A stretch of 64,000 bases of DNA from JALHMI01 sp964598535 (GCA_964598535.1 CAZRCI010000011.1:61674-125673), one strand, 5' to 3'. Shown: positions 46,749 through 56,318, counted from the first letter of the stretch. Numbers and translations are program-made. The notes: generated from the letters alone by a model not told the origin.

Positions 46749-47492
46749 ATGGCCAGACGCTTTGACATCGACCGTATTTTGAAGGAATGGCCCTACACAC
46801 CGGGCGAAATTAGCGCCCGACTGGTTCGTGCCGCCGATCGCCGTGAAGTCCTGCAAATGCGGGTTGAGTTGGGCGTCTTGCAGCTTGAAACCACGGGCCG
46901 CCCCGACGGCGAGACGCCTGGCGGCGAGCTCACTTATTTCGATCACCTTCGCCGCCTGGTTGGTGAAGACCGTGAAGGCCTGTTCGTGCTTTCCAACGAA
47001 CAATGCGCCGAGGCCGACCGCGAGTTCGTACAGTATTATCACCGCCGTATCTGCTGGCTGGCGCTTCGGGAGTTTCGCCGCGCGGCCGAGGACGCCGACC
47101 ACACCTTGGCGTTCATGGACTTTGTGCGCGAACATTCGCCGGGCGAAGAGTGGACGCTATCGCACGAGCAGTATCGTCCGTTCGTGCTCTTCCACCGGAC
47201 GCAAGCGGCGACCTTGGCTCGGCTCGACGAAGACGGGGCCGAGGCCGCGTTGCAGGAATTGACGGCCGGACTCACCCGCTTCCGCGAACTGTTCGTCGAG
47301 TACGACGCGGAAGACCAGTTCGAGGATGACGACCTGGTCTGTCGGCTTCGTGAACTGCAAGACGCTCTGCGCGAGCAGTACCACGTCGAACCGAGCCTCA
47401 GCGAGCAATTGGCCGCTGCCGTCGCGGCCGAACAGTACGAGCTCGCCGCGCGACTCCGAGACGAACTGCGCCGCCGTAACAAGTCGGCCTGA
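46749..47492 (+). CDS. UvrB/UvrC-motif (UVR) domain protein
   Basis: The 247-residue soluble protein ends in a UVR motif (LSEQLAAAVAAEQYELAARLRDELRRR), the helical hairpin that in UvrB/UvrC and McsA mediates protein contact. The rest (MARRFDIDRILKEWPYTPGEISARLV...) has no named domain that I recognise, but is acidic and helical. It may be an adaptor in protein or DNA quality control by analogy with McsA; this is weak inference. No uvr or mcs gene is nearby. Confidence 0.75.
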   Translation: MARRFDIDRILKEWPYTPGEISARLVRAADRREVLQMRVELGVLQLETTGRPDGETPGGELTYFDHLRRLVGEDREGLFVLSNEQCAEADREFVQYYHRRICWLALREFRRAAEDADHTLAFMDFVREHSPGEEWTLSHEQYRPFVLFHRTQAATLARLDEDGAEAALQELTAGLTRFRELFVEYDAEDQFEDDDLVCRLRELQDALREQYHVEPSLSEQLAAAVAAEQYELAARLRDELRRRNKSA

Positions 47493-47890
47493 CGTAGTCG
47501 GTCATCTCAACGGCTCGACTTGAGTTTTTTTCAGTTCCTGCCCAACTGCGCAAGAATCGCCGCGTTTCGAACGCGTCACGCGCGGCCAGGTTGATTTGAC
47601 AGGTGAACGCTTCGCTCACCACGGTCAGGTCAGCCAGGAGTTTTTCCGCAATAGCGATTTTGTAATTTCCGGATTGTAAATCCGTACACTATGGCCCCGG
47701 TGTGCGCGCGACCGGCGAAGCGCAACTCTCGAATTTACACGCGAATAGAGCGCGGCCAAAAATTTTCTCGCGCGATTGGCACGCCTCCTGCTTTAGTCCC
47801 ATCATCGTGCGGTTGACCGCTGATCAACGGCACGAAACAACCACATCTGACCGCATCACCTCTCATATCGTGAACAAAGGAGTGTTTCTC
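47493..47890. other. Intergenic region upstream of csrA
   Basis: About 400 bases lie between the UVR gene and csrA. A hairpin-like ggtgaac-gctt-cgctcacc lies near 47599-47617. An inverted repeat cggatt-gta-aatccg near 47672-47686 sits beside a weak -10-like tacact. No gene was recognised; the long leader may carry post-transcriptional control of csrA. Confidence 0.4.
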
Positions 47891-48280
47891 ATGTTGGTGC
47901 TTACCCGCAAAGCAAAGCAGCAGATCCAGATTGGCCCCAACGTCACCATCACGATTCTGCAAATCAAGGGACAAGCTGTCCGCGTCGGTATCGAGGCCCC
48001 CAAAAACGTGACCGTGCTTCGCAACGAGTTGGCCAAAAAGCTCCTAGATGGCGAGTTCGAGTTGACCGAAACCGCCTCGGTTGAGCATACCGAGCATGCG
48101 TCGGAAATAAATGACGGTGCTTTGAACGAACAGCCAAGTGGCCGACCCAAAACTTCGGCCAAGGTGTCCTCGCGATGCCGGGCTCCTCGTGTTGATGTAG
48201 CACCCATGACTTCGCCTTACCCGTCGACGGGCTCGGCATCGCTTTTAAGACCACGTCGTCGCCGGCTGATGATGCAATAA
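47891..48280 (+). CDS. csrA: Carbon storage regulator CsrA with unusual C-terminal extension
   Basis: Residues 1-60 are a standard CsrA (MLVLTRKAKQQIQIGPNVTITILQIKGQAVRVGIEAPKNVTVLRNEL). L4 and R44, needed for RNA binding in E. coli CsrA, are conserved. CsrA binds GGA motifs in mRNA leaders and blocks or aids translation. The AAAGGAG ribosome binding site just upstream contains a GGA and could allow autoregulation. The frame continues to 129 residues, about twice the family length; the tail is rich in Arg, Ser and Pro and looks like read-through of formerly non-coding DNA. A second csrA starts at 63948. Confidence 0.93.
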   Translation: MLVLTRKAKQQIQIGPNVTITILQIKGQAVRVGIEAPKNVTVLRNELAKKLLDGEFELTETASVEHTEHASEINDGALNEQPSGRPKTSAKVSSRCRAPRVDVAPMTSPYPSTGSASLLRPRRRRLMMQ

Positions 48281-48604
48281 GCCCGGCCCATGCGATTGAC
48301 GATACCGGAGCAGTTCGAAGCGTGATTCCTGAAAAAGGGGGGGCACGCCGAGGCATCTGCCCCTTGCCTCGGCGGCCCGTGTGCGGCCTATAGAAACGGC
48401 AACGTTGTTTTCTCCGCAATTGCCGCCCACCACGCTTCGGCTCATGGAGGCGACCGCTAACCAGTCGGTGGTCGCCTCCTTTTTTTATTTTCCGCCTCCC
48501 GTGACATCTCGCCAACCGCCGGCACGCACGCCAAAAATGCTACATTCGAAGAAGGTCGCCATGCTCGCTCCCCATCTCCGTCGTCGCCGCTACAGGCGTA
48601 TCGT
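48281..48604. other. Intergenic region downstream of csrA
   Basis: About 320 bases; apart from the strong terminator at 48446-48486 no feature was recognised. Confidence 0.5.
48446..48486 (+). terminator. Rho-independent terminator after csrA
   Basis: A perfect 10-bp stem (ggaggcgacc and ggtcgcctcc) with a 14-base loop is followed by a run of seven T residues. It lies 165 bases after the csrA stop codon, so the csrA transcript would have a long 3' region. Confidence 0.9.
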
Positions 48605-50386
48605 ATGCCTTCGCTCACCGAACTTCTGAATGCCGCGTTTGCTCAACATCGAGCAGGCAACCTGGCCGTCGCAGAGCAGCTCTATAGAGACCTGCTAACT
48701 CAAGCACCCGATACTGCGGACGCCTGGCATCTACTGGGTGCCATTTGCATTCAAACTCAGCGGCCAGAAGAAGCCGTGTCGGCGATCGGGCGCGCGATCG
48801 AATTGAATCCCCACAACGCGACCTATTACAGTCACTTGGGAGCCGCATACGGCAACCTCGGCAACCACGACGAATCGATCCGGCAGTTGCAAAACGCGGT
48901 TCGGCTTGCCCCCTCGGCCGCGACGGCCCATTACAACCTAGGAACCGCGCTCCGCAACGCCGAGCAGATCGAAGCGGCGATCGATTGCTTTCGCCGTTCG
49001 GCGGTCCTCGATCCCCAATCGGCCGAGACCCACTTCAATCTGGCGAACGCGCTGCGTGACCTGAAGCGCTACGGCGAAGCCGAGGCCGGCTATCGTGCCG
49101 CAATCGCGGTGCGGCCAAAGTATCCGAAAGCCTCGATCAACCTGGCTCTCGTCCTGAATGAGGTGCGTCGCAGAGACGAAGCGATCGAAATACTACACGC
49201 GTTAATCGCGGGGGACGCGAACAATGCCCGCGCTCGCTTGAACCTTGGAAGTATCCTTCGCGATGCCGGGCGTTTCGAGGAAGCCGTCTCAGAGCTCGAA
49301 AGGGCCGTTGCGCTCGACCCGCAATCGGCCGAGGCCCACAATAATCTGGGCACCGCCTATCAAGCTCGCGCCGAGTTCGCGCGTGCCGCGGCCTGTTACC
49401 GGAGGGCCTTGGAGTTGAATCCCGAGCTGCCGGATGTCCACTTCTCGCTGGGCACGCAGCTCATGCGCGAAGGCCAGTGGAAAGCCGGATTTGCCGAATA
49501 CGACTGGCGTTGGAAGTGCCGCACGTTCACTCCGCGAACCAGCGAACGACCGCGTTGGAACGGAGAACCGCTCGCGGGCCGCACCATTTTGCTACACGCC
49601 GAACAAGGCCTGGGCGACACCCTTCAGTTCGTGCGCTACGCCGAACCAGTTCGGCGGCGCGGCGGCCGAACACTCGTCGAATGCCAGCCGCCACTCGCCA
49701 AGCTGCTCCAAAGGTGCCCCGGCATCGACCAACTCGTCGCGCTGGGGCAACCGCTCCCCGAGTTTGATGTCTTTTGTCCGCTGATGAGCCTACCGGGCGT
49801 ACTGGAGTTGGAAGAAACCGAGTTTTGGGCAGGCCCTTACCTGACTGCCGAGCCACACCGCGTGGAACGCTGGGCCAGCCTGCTTGGCGACCGCCGTGAG
49901 TTTCGCGTGGGACTCTGCTGGCAGGGCAATCCCCAAAATCTGTTCGACGTGCAGCGATCTCTCCCACTACGCCACTTCGCGCCGCTGGCCCAGATCGCTG
50001 GCGTGCGTTTGATCAGCTTGCAACGTGGACCTGGTTGCGAGCAGATCGCCGCCTGCGGCTTCTCGCTTGAAACCCTGGATGATTCCCTCGATGCCGATGG
50101 AGCGTTTCTCGACACTGCGGCGGTGATCGGCCAACTCGATCTAGTCATCTCGGCCGACACGGCCATTGCTCATCTGGCGGGCGCGCTTGCGGCGCCGGTA
50201 TGGATCCTTCTCTCGACCCACTCCGACTTTCGCTGGATGACCGATCGTGCGGACACGCCGTGGTACCCAAGCGCGCGGCTGTTTCGACAACAGCGACTAG
50301 ACGCGTGGCAGGAAGTCACCCAACAGGTCGCTCACGCCCTTGCCGACCGCGCTTCCGTCACGCGTGCGACTGTTTCCCGTACGTAA
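48605..50386 (+). CDS. TPR-repeat protein with C-terminal glycosyltransferase-like domain
   Basis: The 593-residue protein has about eight tetratricopeptide repeats over residues 1-290 (for example AEQLYRDLLTQAPDTADAWHLLG and AAIDCFRRSAVLDPQSAETHFNLA). A short linker leads to a GT-B-like domain with RTILLHAEQGLGDTLQFVRY, FRVGLCWQGNPQN and VISADTAIAHLAGALAAPVWILL. The last block resembles the nucleotide-binding motif of heptosyltransferase/GT9-type enzymes. Such TPR-glycosyltransferase fusions are widespread in planctomycetes and may glycosylate proteins, but acceptors are unknown. Confidence 0.85.
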   Translation: MPSLTELLNAAFAQHRAGNLAVAEQLYRDLLTQAPDTADAWHLLGAICIQTQRPEEAVSAIGRAIELNPHNATYYSHLGAAYGNLGNHDESIRQLQNAVRLAPSAATAHYNLGTALRNAEQIEAAIDCFRRSAVLDPQSAETHFNLANALRDLKRYGEAEAGYRAAIAVRPKYPKASINLALVLNEVRRRDEAIEILHALIAGDANNARARLNLGSILRDAGRFEEAVSELERAVALDPQSAEAHNNLGTAYQARAEFARAAACYRRALELNPELPDVHFSLGTQLMREGQWKAGFAEYDWRWKCRTFTPRTSERPRWNGEPLAGRTILLHAEQGLGDTLQFVRYAEPVRRRGGRTLVECQPPLAKLLQRCPGIDQLVALGQPLPEFDVFCPLMSLPGVLELEETEFWAGPYLTAEPHRVERWASLLGDRREFRVGLCWQGNPQNLFDVQRSLPLRHFAPLAQIAGVRLISLQRGPGCEQIAACGFSLETLDDSLDADGAFLDTAAVIGQLDLVISADTAIAHLAGALAAPVWILLSTHSDFRWMTDRADTPWYPSARLFRQQRLDAWQEVTQQVAHALADRASVTRATVSRT

Positions 50387-50697
50387 AAAATCCCCAGAAC
50401 CCTACCGCTAAACAAGGTCCTCTGGGGCCACGTGCACAACGGGCTGTGGGGACAGCCGGCAGGGACTTCCGTGGTCTAATTGCGCGAACCGTAGACACAA
50501 GCCAATCGGTCGCGGCGCGACCATTCAGCGCGTCATCAAGACTCAAAACTTCCGGCTGCGCAATCTGTGTCAACGCGGCGTACTAACAGAGTCAGGAAAC
50601 GCATCAAAAAAGATTGACCCCTAAAATCGCGAGCAGCTATACTGACCCCACCCGCTCGCCGGGCATTGGCCACCCGAAAATAAGCCGAGATGCCCTA
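50387..50697. other. Intergenic region
   Basis: About 310 bases; an imperfect hairpin (ccccagaacc...ggtcctctgggg) near 50392-50427 may end the TPR gene transcript. No gene or repeat recognised. Confidence 0.4.
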
Positions 50698-52314
50698 ATG
50701 ACTTCCTGCTTCTTACAGCGGCCCTGCTCGCTCACGCTCCTGGCTCTGCTGCTGCTCTGCGGAACCGGCTTTGCTGCCGCACCAGGCAAGCTGGCGCCCG
50801 CCGAGGGCGCGTCCGGCAAGCTCACGCCCCAGTTGCTCGACACGCTGGTCGCTGCCCAGCCAGGCGCTCAAGCCCAGAATTCGCGGCAAGCGGACGCCGC
50901 GTTTTTGCGACGCCTGACGTTCGATCTCGTGGGCCGTCAACCGACGCTGGCCGAGCAGGCCGAATTCACCGCCACCTCGGCCGCGGATCGTGACGCACAG
51001 GCTGTCGAGCGTCTTCTCGCGAGCCAAGAGTTCGGCATGAATTGGGCCAACTACTGGTCCGATACGATTGCCTATCGCGTGCCCCCTCCGGAACTCACCT
51101 ATCTGAACTACACGCCGCTGAAGACGTGGCTCACACAGAAGCTCAACGAGAACGCCCCGTGGCACGAGATCGTGCATGAGCTGCTCACGGCCACCGGCAA
51201 AATCGACGATGTGCCGGCCGCCACCTTCGTCGGCTACCATGCCGCCAATGCGACCAACCTGGCCGCCGAGACCAGCCGCATCTTTCTCGGACAACAAATC
51301 GGTTGCGCGCAGTGTCACGATCATCCGTTTGACCGCTGGCAGCGAGCTCAGTTCCATGAATTGGCGGCTTTCTTTGCTCGAGCCAAGAGCAAGCTGCCTT
51401 GGAACGACGGCGGCGCGACCGTGGTCAGTTCGGCCGACAAGGGCGAGTATCTGATGCCGGACATGGATGATCCCTTCAAAAAGGGAACGCAGATGCAACC
51501 CACGGTCTTGGACGGCGACCCGCTCGCCAACGGCCAGGGCGATCTCGAACGTCGCGAGCAACTTGCCGCGTGGGTCACCGCGACCGGCAACCCTTGGTTT
51601 GCCAAGGCGCTTACGAACCGCGTCTGGGCACGCCTCATGGGGCGCGGCTTCTACGAGCCGATCGACGATCTGGGCAGTTCACAAACGGCGCTTTGGCCCC
51701 AGGTCCACGCCGCCTTGTCTGAACATTTTCGCGCCAGCGACCATGACCTCAAGGATTTGTTCCGCTTGATTGTGAGCACGGACGCCTATCGCCGCGGCAT
51801 CCGCACGGCCGATCCCGGCGCCGTCGAGTCAGCGGTCGCGGCCCCCTTGCGGCTGCGAGGCGATGAAGTGTTCGCCGCGCTCTCGGTCAGCCTTGAACTA
51901 CCGAACCAGACTCCCCCGAAAATCGAGCCCACGGATGAAATCCGTTTTCCGCCTCCGCCGAAAAGCACGCGCGACCTGGTAAACGCCGCCTTCGGCAACG
52001 ATCCATCGTTTGCGCCGGTCGATGCGCCGCGGACGATGTCGCAAGCCCTGTGGATGATGAACAACGAGCAACTTCAACAACAGATCGACGCTTCGCCGGG
52101 CAGCGGGACAATGCTCGCCGCGTTGCTGGCGGCCGAGGCAGACGATGCCGCCGCGATTCGCACGCTTTATCGGCGGGTACTGGCTCGCGAAGCCACGGAG
52201 GCCGAAACGGCGCTCGCAACGGCCCACATCCAGCACCTTGGCCAGCGCGGCCCCGCGTTTGAAGACCTGCTCTGGGCGCTCGTGAATTCAACCGAATTCA
52301 CGACGCGCCGCTAA
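50698..52314 (+). CDS. Secreted DUF1549/DUF1553 domain protein with CxxCH motif
   Basis: The protein (about 538 residues from the ATG at 50698) has a signal peptide (MTSCFLQRPCSLTLLALLLLCGTGFAAA). The DUF1549 part includes FLRRLTFDLVGRQPTLAEQAEF and FGMNWANYWSDTIAYR. It has the motif GCAQCHDHPFDRW, a CxxCH sequence like that of c-type cytochromes. The DUF1553 part begins near RREQLAAWVTATGNPWFAKALTNRVWARLMGRGF and ends with RVLAREATEAE. The pair with a DUF1501 gene 39 bp downstream is a standard planctomycete arrangement; function is not established. Confidence 0.92.
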   Translation: MTSCFLQRPCSLTLLALLLLCGTGFAAAPGKLAPAEGASGKLTPQLLDTLVAAQPGAQAQNSRQADAAFLRRLTFDLVGRQPTLAEQAEFTATSAADRDAQAVERLLASQEFGMNWANYWSDTIAYRVPPPELTYLNYTPLKTWLTQKLNENAPWHEIVHELLTATGKIDDVPAATFVGYHAANATNLAAETSRIFLGQQIGCAQCHDHPFDRWQRAQFHELAAFFARAKSKLPWNDGGATVVSSADKGEYLMPDMDDPFKKGTQMQPTVLDGDPLANGQGDLERREQLAAWVTATGNPWFAKALTNRVWARLMGRGFYEPIDDLGSSQTALWPQVHAALSEHFRASDHDLKDLFRLIVSTDAYRRGIRTADPGAVESAVAAPLRLRGDEVFAALSVSLELPNQTPPKIEPTDEIRFPPPPKSTRDLVNAAFGNDPSFAPVDAPRTMSQALWMMNNEQLQQQIDASPGSGTMLAALLAAEADDAAAIRTLYRRVLAREATEAETALATAHIQHLGQRGPAFEDLLWALVNSTEFTTRR

Positions 52315-52353
52315 ACTCCACACATTCGCTTAAACAGAAGGCAAGCCGGTCTC

Positions 52354-53679
52354 ATGCAACACGAGCAGAAGATTCTCGACGTTGGAATGTCCGCCGAGGG
52401 CGTCGTAAGCCGGCGAGGATTTCTGCGCCGCGCGGCCGCGGCTGGATTGGGGGTCGGTGCGCTGCGCATGGGCTGGCACGACATTTTGATCGCGAAGGCC
52501 GACGAACTGCGCCGCAACGGCAAGTCGATGATTCTGCTGTGGATGGACGGTGGCCCGAGCCAGTACGATACCTTCAACCCCAAGCCCGGCTCCAAGTACC
52601 AAGGCCCGGCTCACGCAATCCACACCGTTCTCCCCGGCGTGCAAGTGGCCGAGGGTTGGCCCCAGGTCGCCCGCCAGCTCGATAAGATCGCGTTGATCCG
52701 TTCGATGGTCAGCGACGAAAAAGACCACGAGCGGGCAATCGCCTTGGTGCGAACCGGATACCATCTGAACCCCGCGGTGCGCTATCCGACCTGGGGCTCG
52801 ATCGTGGCCCGCAACCGCGAGCGTTTCGAGTCCGATCTGCCGAGCTTCGTCCGCATCGGCAAGCCTCGCATCACCACGCGCGATGTCGACGCCGGAGTTC
52901 TGGGCGTGCGTTACAATCCGTTCAAGGTCGATGCTCCGGGCGTGTTGCCCCCGAACCTTGCGCCGGCCGTCGCGCCCGGCGTCGTCGAGCGCCGGCTGGC
53001 ACTGGCCGAGCGGCTCGATGGCGAGTTCGCCAAAGCGGGGGGCGACGCGGCCGTGGCCGAAAAACAAGACGTCTATCGCCGCACATCGCGGCTCGTGCTC
53101 AGCCCACGCGTCGGCGTGTTCAATCTGGAGGATGAGCCCGCCGCGCTGCGCGACGCCTACGGCCGCACGGAATTTGGCCAAGGGTGCCTGCTCGCGCGGC
53201 GTTTGGTGGAGCAGGGGGTTAGCTTCGTCGAGGTGATCAGCACCGGTTCGACCAGCGATCAAGGCTGGGACACGCACAAACTCGGCTTCGAGCAGAACCC
53301 GCTTTTATGCAACGAGTGCGATCCCGCGTACGCGACGCTGCTGACCGATCTTGCCGACCGCGGCCTGCTGGAAAACACGCTGGTCGTCTGGATGGGCGAG
53401 TTCGGACGCACGCCAAAGTTCAAGCCCGACGGCGGTCGCGAACATTACAGCGAGGGCTGGCTCGTGGGCCTTTCAGGCGCAAGCGTTCGCCCGGGGCAAG
53501 TCATCGGGGCCACGGACCACGACGGCGTGCATGTCACCGACCGGCCCCTGGGGGTCGGCGACCTCTTCATGACGTTTTGCCATGTGTTGGGCGTCGACCC
53601 TGCCGAGGAATACGTCACCGCCGACCGCCGACCGATCAAGACCGTCGAACACGGCGAAGTGATCCGCGAGCTTTTCTGA
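52354..53679 (+). CDS. DUF1501 domain protein (Tat-exported)
   Basis: The 441-residue protein has a twin-arginine signal (SRRGFLRRAAAAGLGVGALRM). The DUF1501 body belongs to the alkaline-phosphatase/sulfatase-like fold: MILLWMDGGPSQYDTFNPKPG, GPAHAIHTVLPGVQVAEGWP, RSMVSDEKDHERA, WDTHKLGF and VVWMGEFGRTPKFKP. The enzymatic activity of the family is not known. It follows the DUF1549 gene by 39 bp and they are probably co-transcribed and exported together. Confidence 0.94.
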   Translation: MQHEQKILDVGMSAEGVVSRRGFLRRAAAAGLGVGALRMGWHDILIAKADELRRNGKSMILLWMDGGPSQYDTFNPKPGSKYQGPAHAIHTVLPGVQVAEGWPQVARQLDKIALIRSMVSDEKDHERAIALVRTGYHLNPAVRYPTWGSIVARNRERFESDLPSFVRIGKPRITTRDVDAGVLGVRYNPFKVDAPGVLPPNLAPAVAPGVVERRLALAERLDGEFAKAGGDAAVAEKQDVYRRTSRLVLSPRVGVFNLEDEPAALRDAYGRTEFGQGCLLARRLVEQGVSFVEVISTGSTSDQGWDTHKLGFEQNPLLCNECDPAYATLLTDLADRGLLENTLVVWMGEFGRTPKFKPDGGREHYSEGWLVGLSGASVRPGQVIGATDHDGVHVTDRPLGVGDLFMTFCHVLGVDPAEEYVTADRRPIKTVEHGEVIRELF

Positions 53680-53810
53680 AAAAAAATTTCAGGATCGAGC
53701 CGGGCGTCTTTTTCTCGTCGAGCCGACTGCCCCTTGCACCCGCCGTCTGGGCAAACCACAATCGGCGAGAAATGATATCACACGCTCCTAGCAACTCGGG
53801 TGGCACCTGC

Positions 53811-54722
53811 ATGCGGCGGACATTTAGCCTGTTGATTGCGTTCTTATTGATCTGGTCCGCGGCGAATGGCCTTGCCGCAGAAGACTCCTTCACGCGGCAG
53901 AGCGACGTGATCTATGGCCGCAAACACGGCATGGCGCTCACGATGGACGTATTCAAGCCGAAGGAAAACGCCAACGGCGCGGCGGTCATCTGGACGGTAA
54001 GCGGCGGCTGGTTCTCGTCTCATGCGCATATCAATCTCGATTTTCTGCGAGAACTGCTCTCGCGCGGCTATACGGTGTTCGCCGTCGTACACGGCAGCCA
54101 GCCGCACTTCACGGTGCCCGAAGCCGTGGCCGACATGAACCGCGCGGTGCGTTACATCCGAGCGCACGCCGAGCAGTTCGGCATCGACGCCAATCGCCTC
54201 GGGATCAGCGGCGGCTCGGCCGGCGGCCACCTGTCGCTGATGATCGGCGCCGCCGGCACGCCGGGCGACGCGCAGTCGGACGACGCGGTGGAGAAAGCGA
54301 GCAGTCGCGTGCAAGCCGTGGCATGTTTTTTTCCGCCGACCGACTTTTTGAATTACGGCACCCCCGGCTTTGAGTGGCTCAATCAGGGCCCCAAGGATCC
54401 CCTGCGAGCGCCATTCGATTTCAAGGAGTGGGACGCTGAACGAAAATACTTCGCTCCCGTCAGCGAAACGCGCCGCCGCGAGATCGCCCGCGAGATTTCG
54501 CCCGCCCATCATGTCAGCTCGGACGATCCCCCCACGCTTCTGATCCACGGCGACAAAGACTACTTGGTTCCGATCCAGCAGTCGGAGCTCATGATCGAAA
54601 AGTTCAAGCAAGCCGGCGTGCCCTGCGAACTCGTGGTGAAGCCGGGAGACGCTCACGGCTGGAAAGACTGGCACGCCGACATGCGCACGATCGCCGATTG
54701 GTTCGACAAGTATCTGAAATGA
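53811..54722 (+). CDS. Secreted alpha/beta hydrolase (esterase/peptidase-like)
   Basis: The 303-residue protein starts at the ATG at 53811 with a signal peptide (MRRTFSLLIAFLLIWSAANGLA). The alpha/beta-hydrolase fold has the nucleophile elbow GISGGSAGGHLSLMIG (Ser), with DPPTLLIHGDKDYLVPI (Asp) and GDAHGWKDW (His) completing the triad. The segment MALTMDVFKPKENANGAAVIW is typical of the BD-FAE/esterase-lipase type. An in-frame ATG at 53772 is a less likely start. The substrate is unknown. It is followed by a hairpin terminator and a convergent gene. Confidence 0.9.
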   Translation: MRRTFSLLIAFLLIWSAANGLAAEDSFTRQSDVIYGRKHGMALTMDVFKPKENANGAAVIWTVSGGWFSSHAHINLDFLRELLSRGYTVFAVVHGSQPHFTVPEAVADMNRAVRYIRAHAEQFGIDANRLGISGGSAGGHLSLMIGAAGTPGDAQSDDAVEKASSRVQAVACFFPPTDFLNYGTPGFEWLNQGPKDPLRAPFDFKEWDAERKYFAPVSETRRREIAREISPAHHVSSDDPPTLLIHGDKDYLVPIQQSELMIEKFKQAGVPCELVVKPGDAHGWKDWHADMRTIADWFDKYLK

Positions 54723-54798
54723 AACGGCGACGGCCACGAATCCCTATGGCAAAAACGCCGTCTGCCCGCAACGCGACATTCCCGCAACAAGAATGGGC

Positions 54799-54820
54799 CG
54801 GGAGCCTCGAAAGGCTCCCG
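54799..54820. terminator. Hairpin between convergent genes
   Basis: A perfect 9-bp stem (cgggagcct and aggctcccg) closes a cgaa tetraloop, between the hydrolase and the convergent PhoPQ-activated-type gene. There is no T-tract. Confidence 0.6.
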
Positions 54821-54884
54821 ACCCAATGCGCTGCTACCCCGTGCTTTATCGGCCAGGCGCCAAATGGTTCCTGGCGTCGTTTTC

Positions 54885-56318
54885 TCAGCCGCCGGCGGTC
54901 GCGGCAGCCGCTGATTCCGCGTCAATGGGCGGAGCCGGCTGCTTATACTCGTGCGGCAGAACGTCCGGAATCACTTTCACGCCGGTGGTGAACTTCAGCG
55001 GCGGCGACCCCGGATTGTCGTAGGTCAACTCGATCAGGTAAGCCGTGTAGCCTTCTTCCGGCTTCTCAACGCCCCCCACGAAGCTGCCGTCGGCGGTGGG
55101 ATCCAGCTTCTTGCTCTTCCAAATCCGCCCAATCCGATCGACGCGGAAATCACGCGCCTTGGGATTCGTGGCATGCCACAGCCTGACTTCCTTCGGCTGC
55201 TGGTCGGTCACGACCTTGGTCGTGCCGTCGTCCTGCACCTGGAAGGAGTATTCGGGCAGCTTCGTTCCATTGCGAATCGCGTTGTAAAACGAGAGCAGCG
55301 TGAACGGCACATCGGTACCCCGCAGACTGTGCTCGGCGTTCGGCACATATCGCAGGTACTTCGGCCCCGGCAATTGCTCCCAGTAGAACTGCCATGAGTC
55401 GGGCAGGAAGAACTGATCGCCCGTCGCGTTGATGACGTACTTGGGCATCGTCAGCCGGCTACGATACTCGAACGGCTCTTCGATCTTCATCAGCGCGGCA
55501 TACTGCGGCGAACCGCTCCACTCCATGATCTTATGAGCCGTGTAATCGCCCACGGCCGGAGCCCAGAAGCCATACGCCCGCCAATGATGCTGGAACGAAG
55601 GAACGATGTTCAGCATATCGATGACCATTGGAGCGATCGCCACCACGCGGTCGTCGACGATCGCCGTGGTCCAGGTGGTCCAGCCGCGCTTCGAGCCGCC
55701 GCAGACCACGAACTTGTCCACGGTTAGTTTGCCGCCTTCTTCCTTCGCGCAAAAATCGGTGATGGTGTCCATCGCGCGAACGGCCGCCTTGGTCATCGGC
55801 AATCGCGCCGGCCAGCGTTCGTCGCCCGTACGGAGGAACTTGTCCCAGGTATACGCAATCAGCGAATCCTCGGTGCGCTTGTTCGAGTCGCCATTGAAGA
55901 CCAGGGGCTGGTTGGGAACCATCTTCAGTTCCGTCACCACCGACCCACTGCCTTTGGCAAGTTGCGACGTCAGCGGATCGATCTTGTCCGGGGCTTTGCT
56001 TTCGTTCGAGCCCCCCGAGATGACGAGCAAGCCCGTCGTCGATTTCACATCGTCGGGCCGGGTGATGATCATCCAATGCTTCCAGACCGTACGGTCGACT
56101 TCAGCTTCGGTCAGCCACGATTGCGAGGTCATTTCCAGCACGTAGGTGGTGAACCCTTCGCCCTCGAGCGTGTTCACCAGCTTATAGCTGTAGGCCGGAT
56201 CGGGCGTGGCAACATATTCGTCGAGCGCGGTTTTTTCTTCGCCCGGAGCGGCGCCGAGCATCAGCAGACAGGAAAGGAGGAGCAGGGCACTGGCCCCGCA
56301 CTTAGGCAGGCGGAACAT
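54885..56318 (-). CDS. PhoPQ-activated pathogenicity-related (PqaA-type) secreted protein
   Basis: The 477-residue protein starts at the ATG at 56318 with a signal peptide (MFRLPKCGASALLLLSCLLMLGAAPG). The PhoPQ-related family blocks include WKHWMIITRPDDVKSTTGLLVISGG, FVVCGGSKRGWTTWTTAIVDDRVVAI (alpha/beta-hydrolase-like elbow with Ser) and YVINATGDQFFLPDSWQFYW. In Salmonella the relative PqaA is under PhoPQ control; here no PhoPQ genes are present and only the name carries over. It probably acts as a secreted hydrolase of unknown substrate. The frame is open upstream to 56480 with sequence that does not look translated. Confidence 0.92.
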   Translation of the reverse strand: MFRLPKCGASALLLLSCLLMLGAAPGEEKTALDEYVATPDPAYSYKLVNTLEGEGFTTYVLEMTSQSWLTEAEVDRTVWKHWMIITRPDDVKSTTGLLVISGGSNESKAPDKIDPLTSQLAKGSGSVVTELKMVPNQPLVFNGDSNKRTEDSLIAYTWDKFLRTGDERWPARLPMTKAAVRAMDTITDFCAKEEGGKLTVDKFVVCGGSKRGWTTWTTAIVDDRVVAIAPMVIDMLNIVPSFQHHWRAYGFWAPAVGDYTAHKIMEWSGSPQYAALMKIEEPFEYRSRLTMPKYVINATGDQFFLPDSWQFYWEQLPGPKYLRYVPNAEHSLRGTDVPFTLLSFYNAIRNGTKLPEYSFQVQDDGTTKVVTDQQPKEVRLWHATNPKARDFRVDRIGRIWKSKKLDPTADGSFVGGVEKPEEGYTAYLIELTYDNPGSPPLKFTTGVKVIPDVLPHEYKQPAPPIDAESAAAATAGG

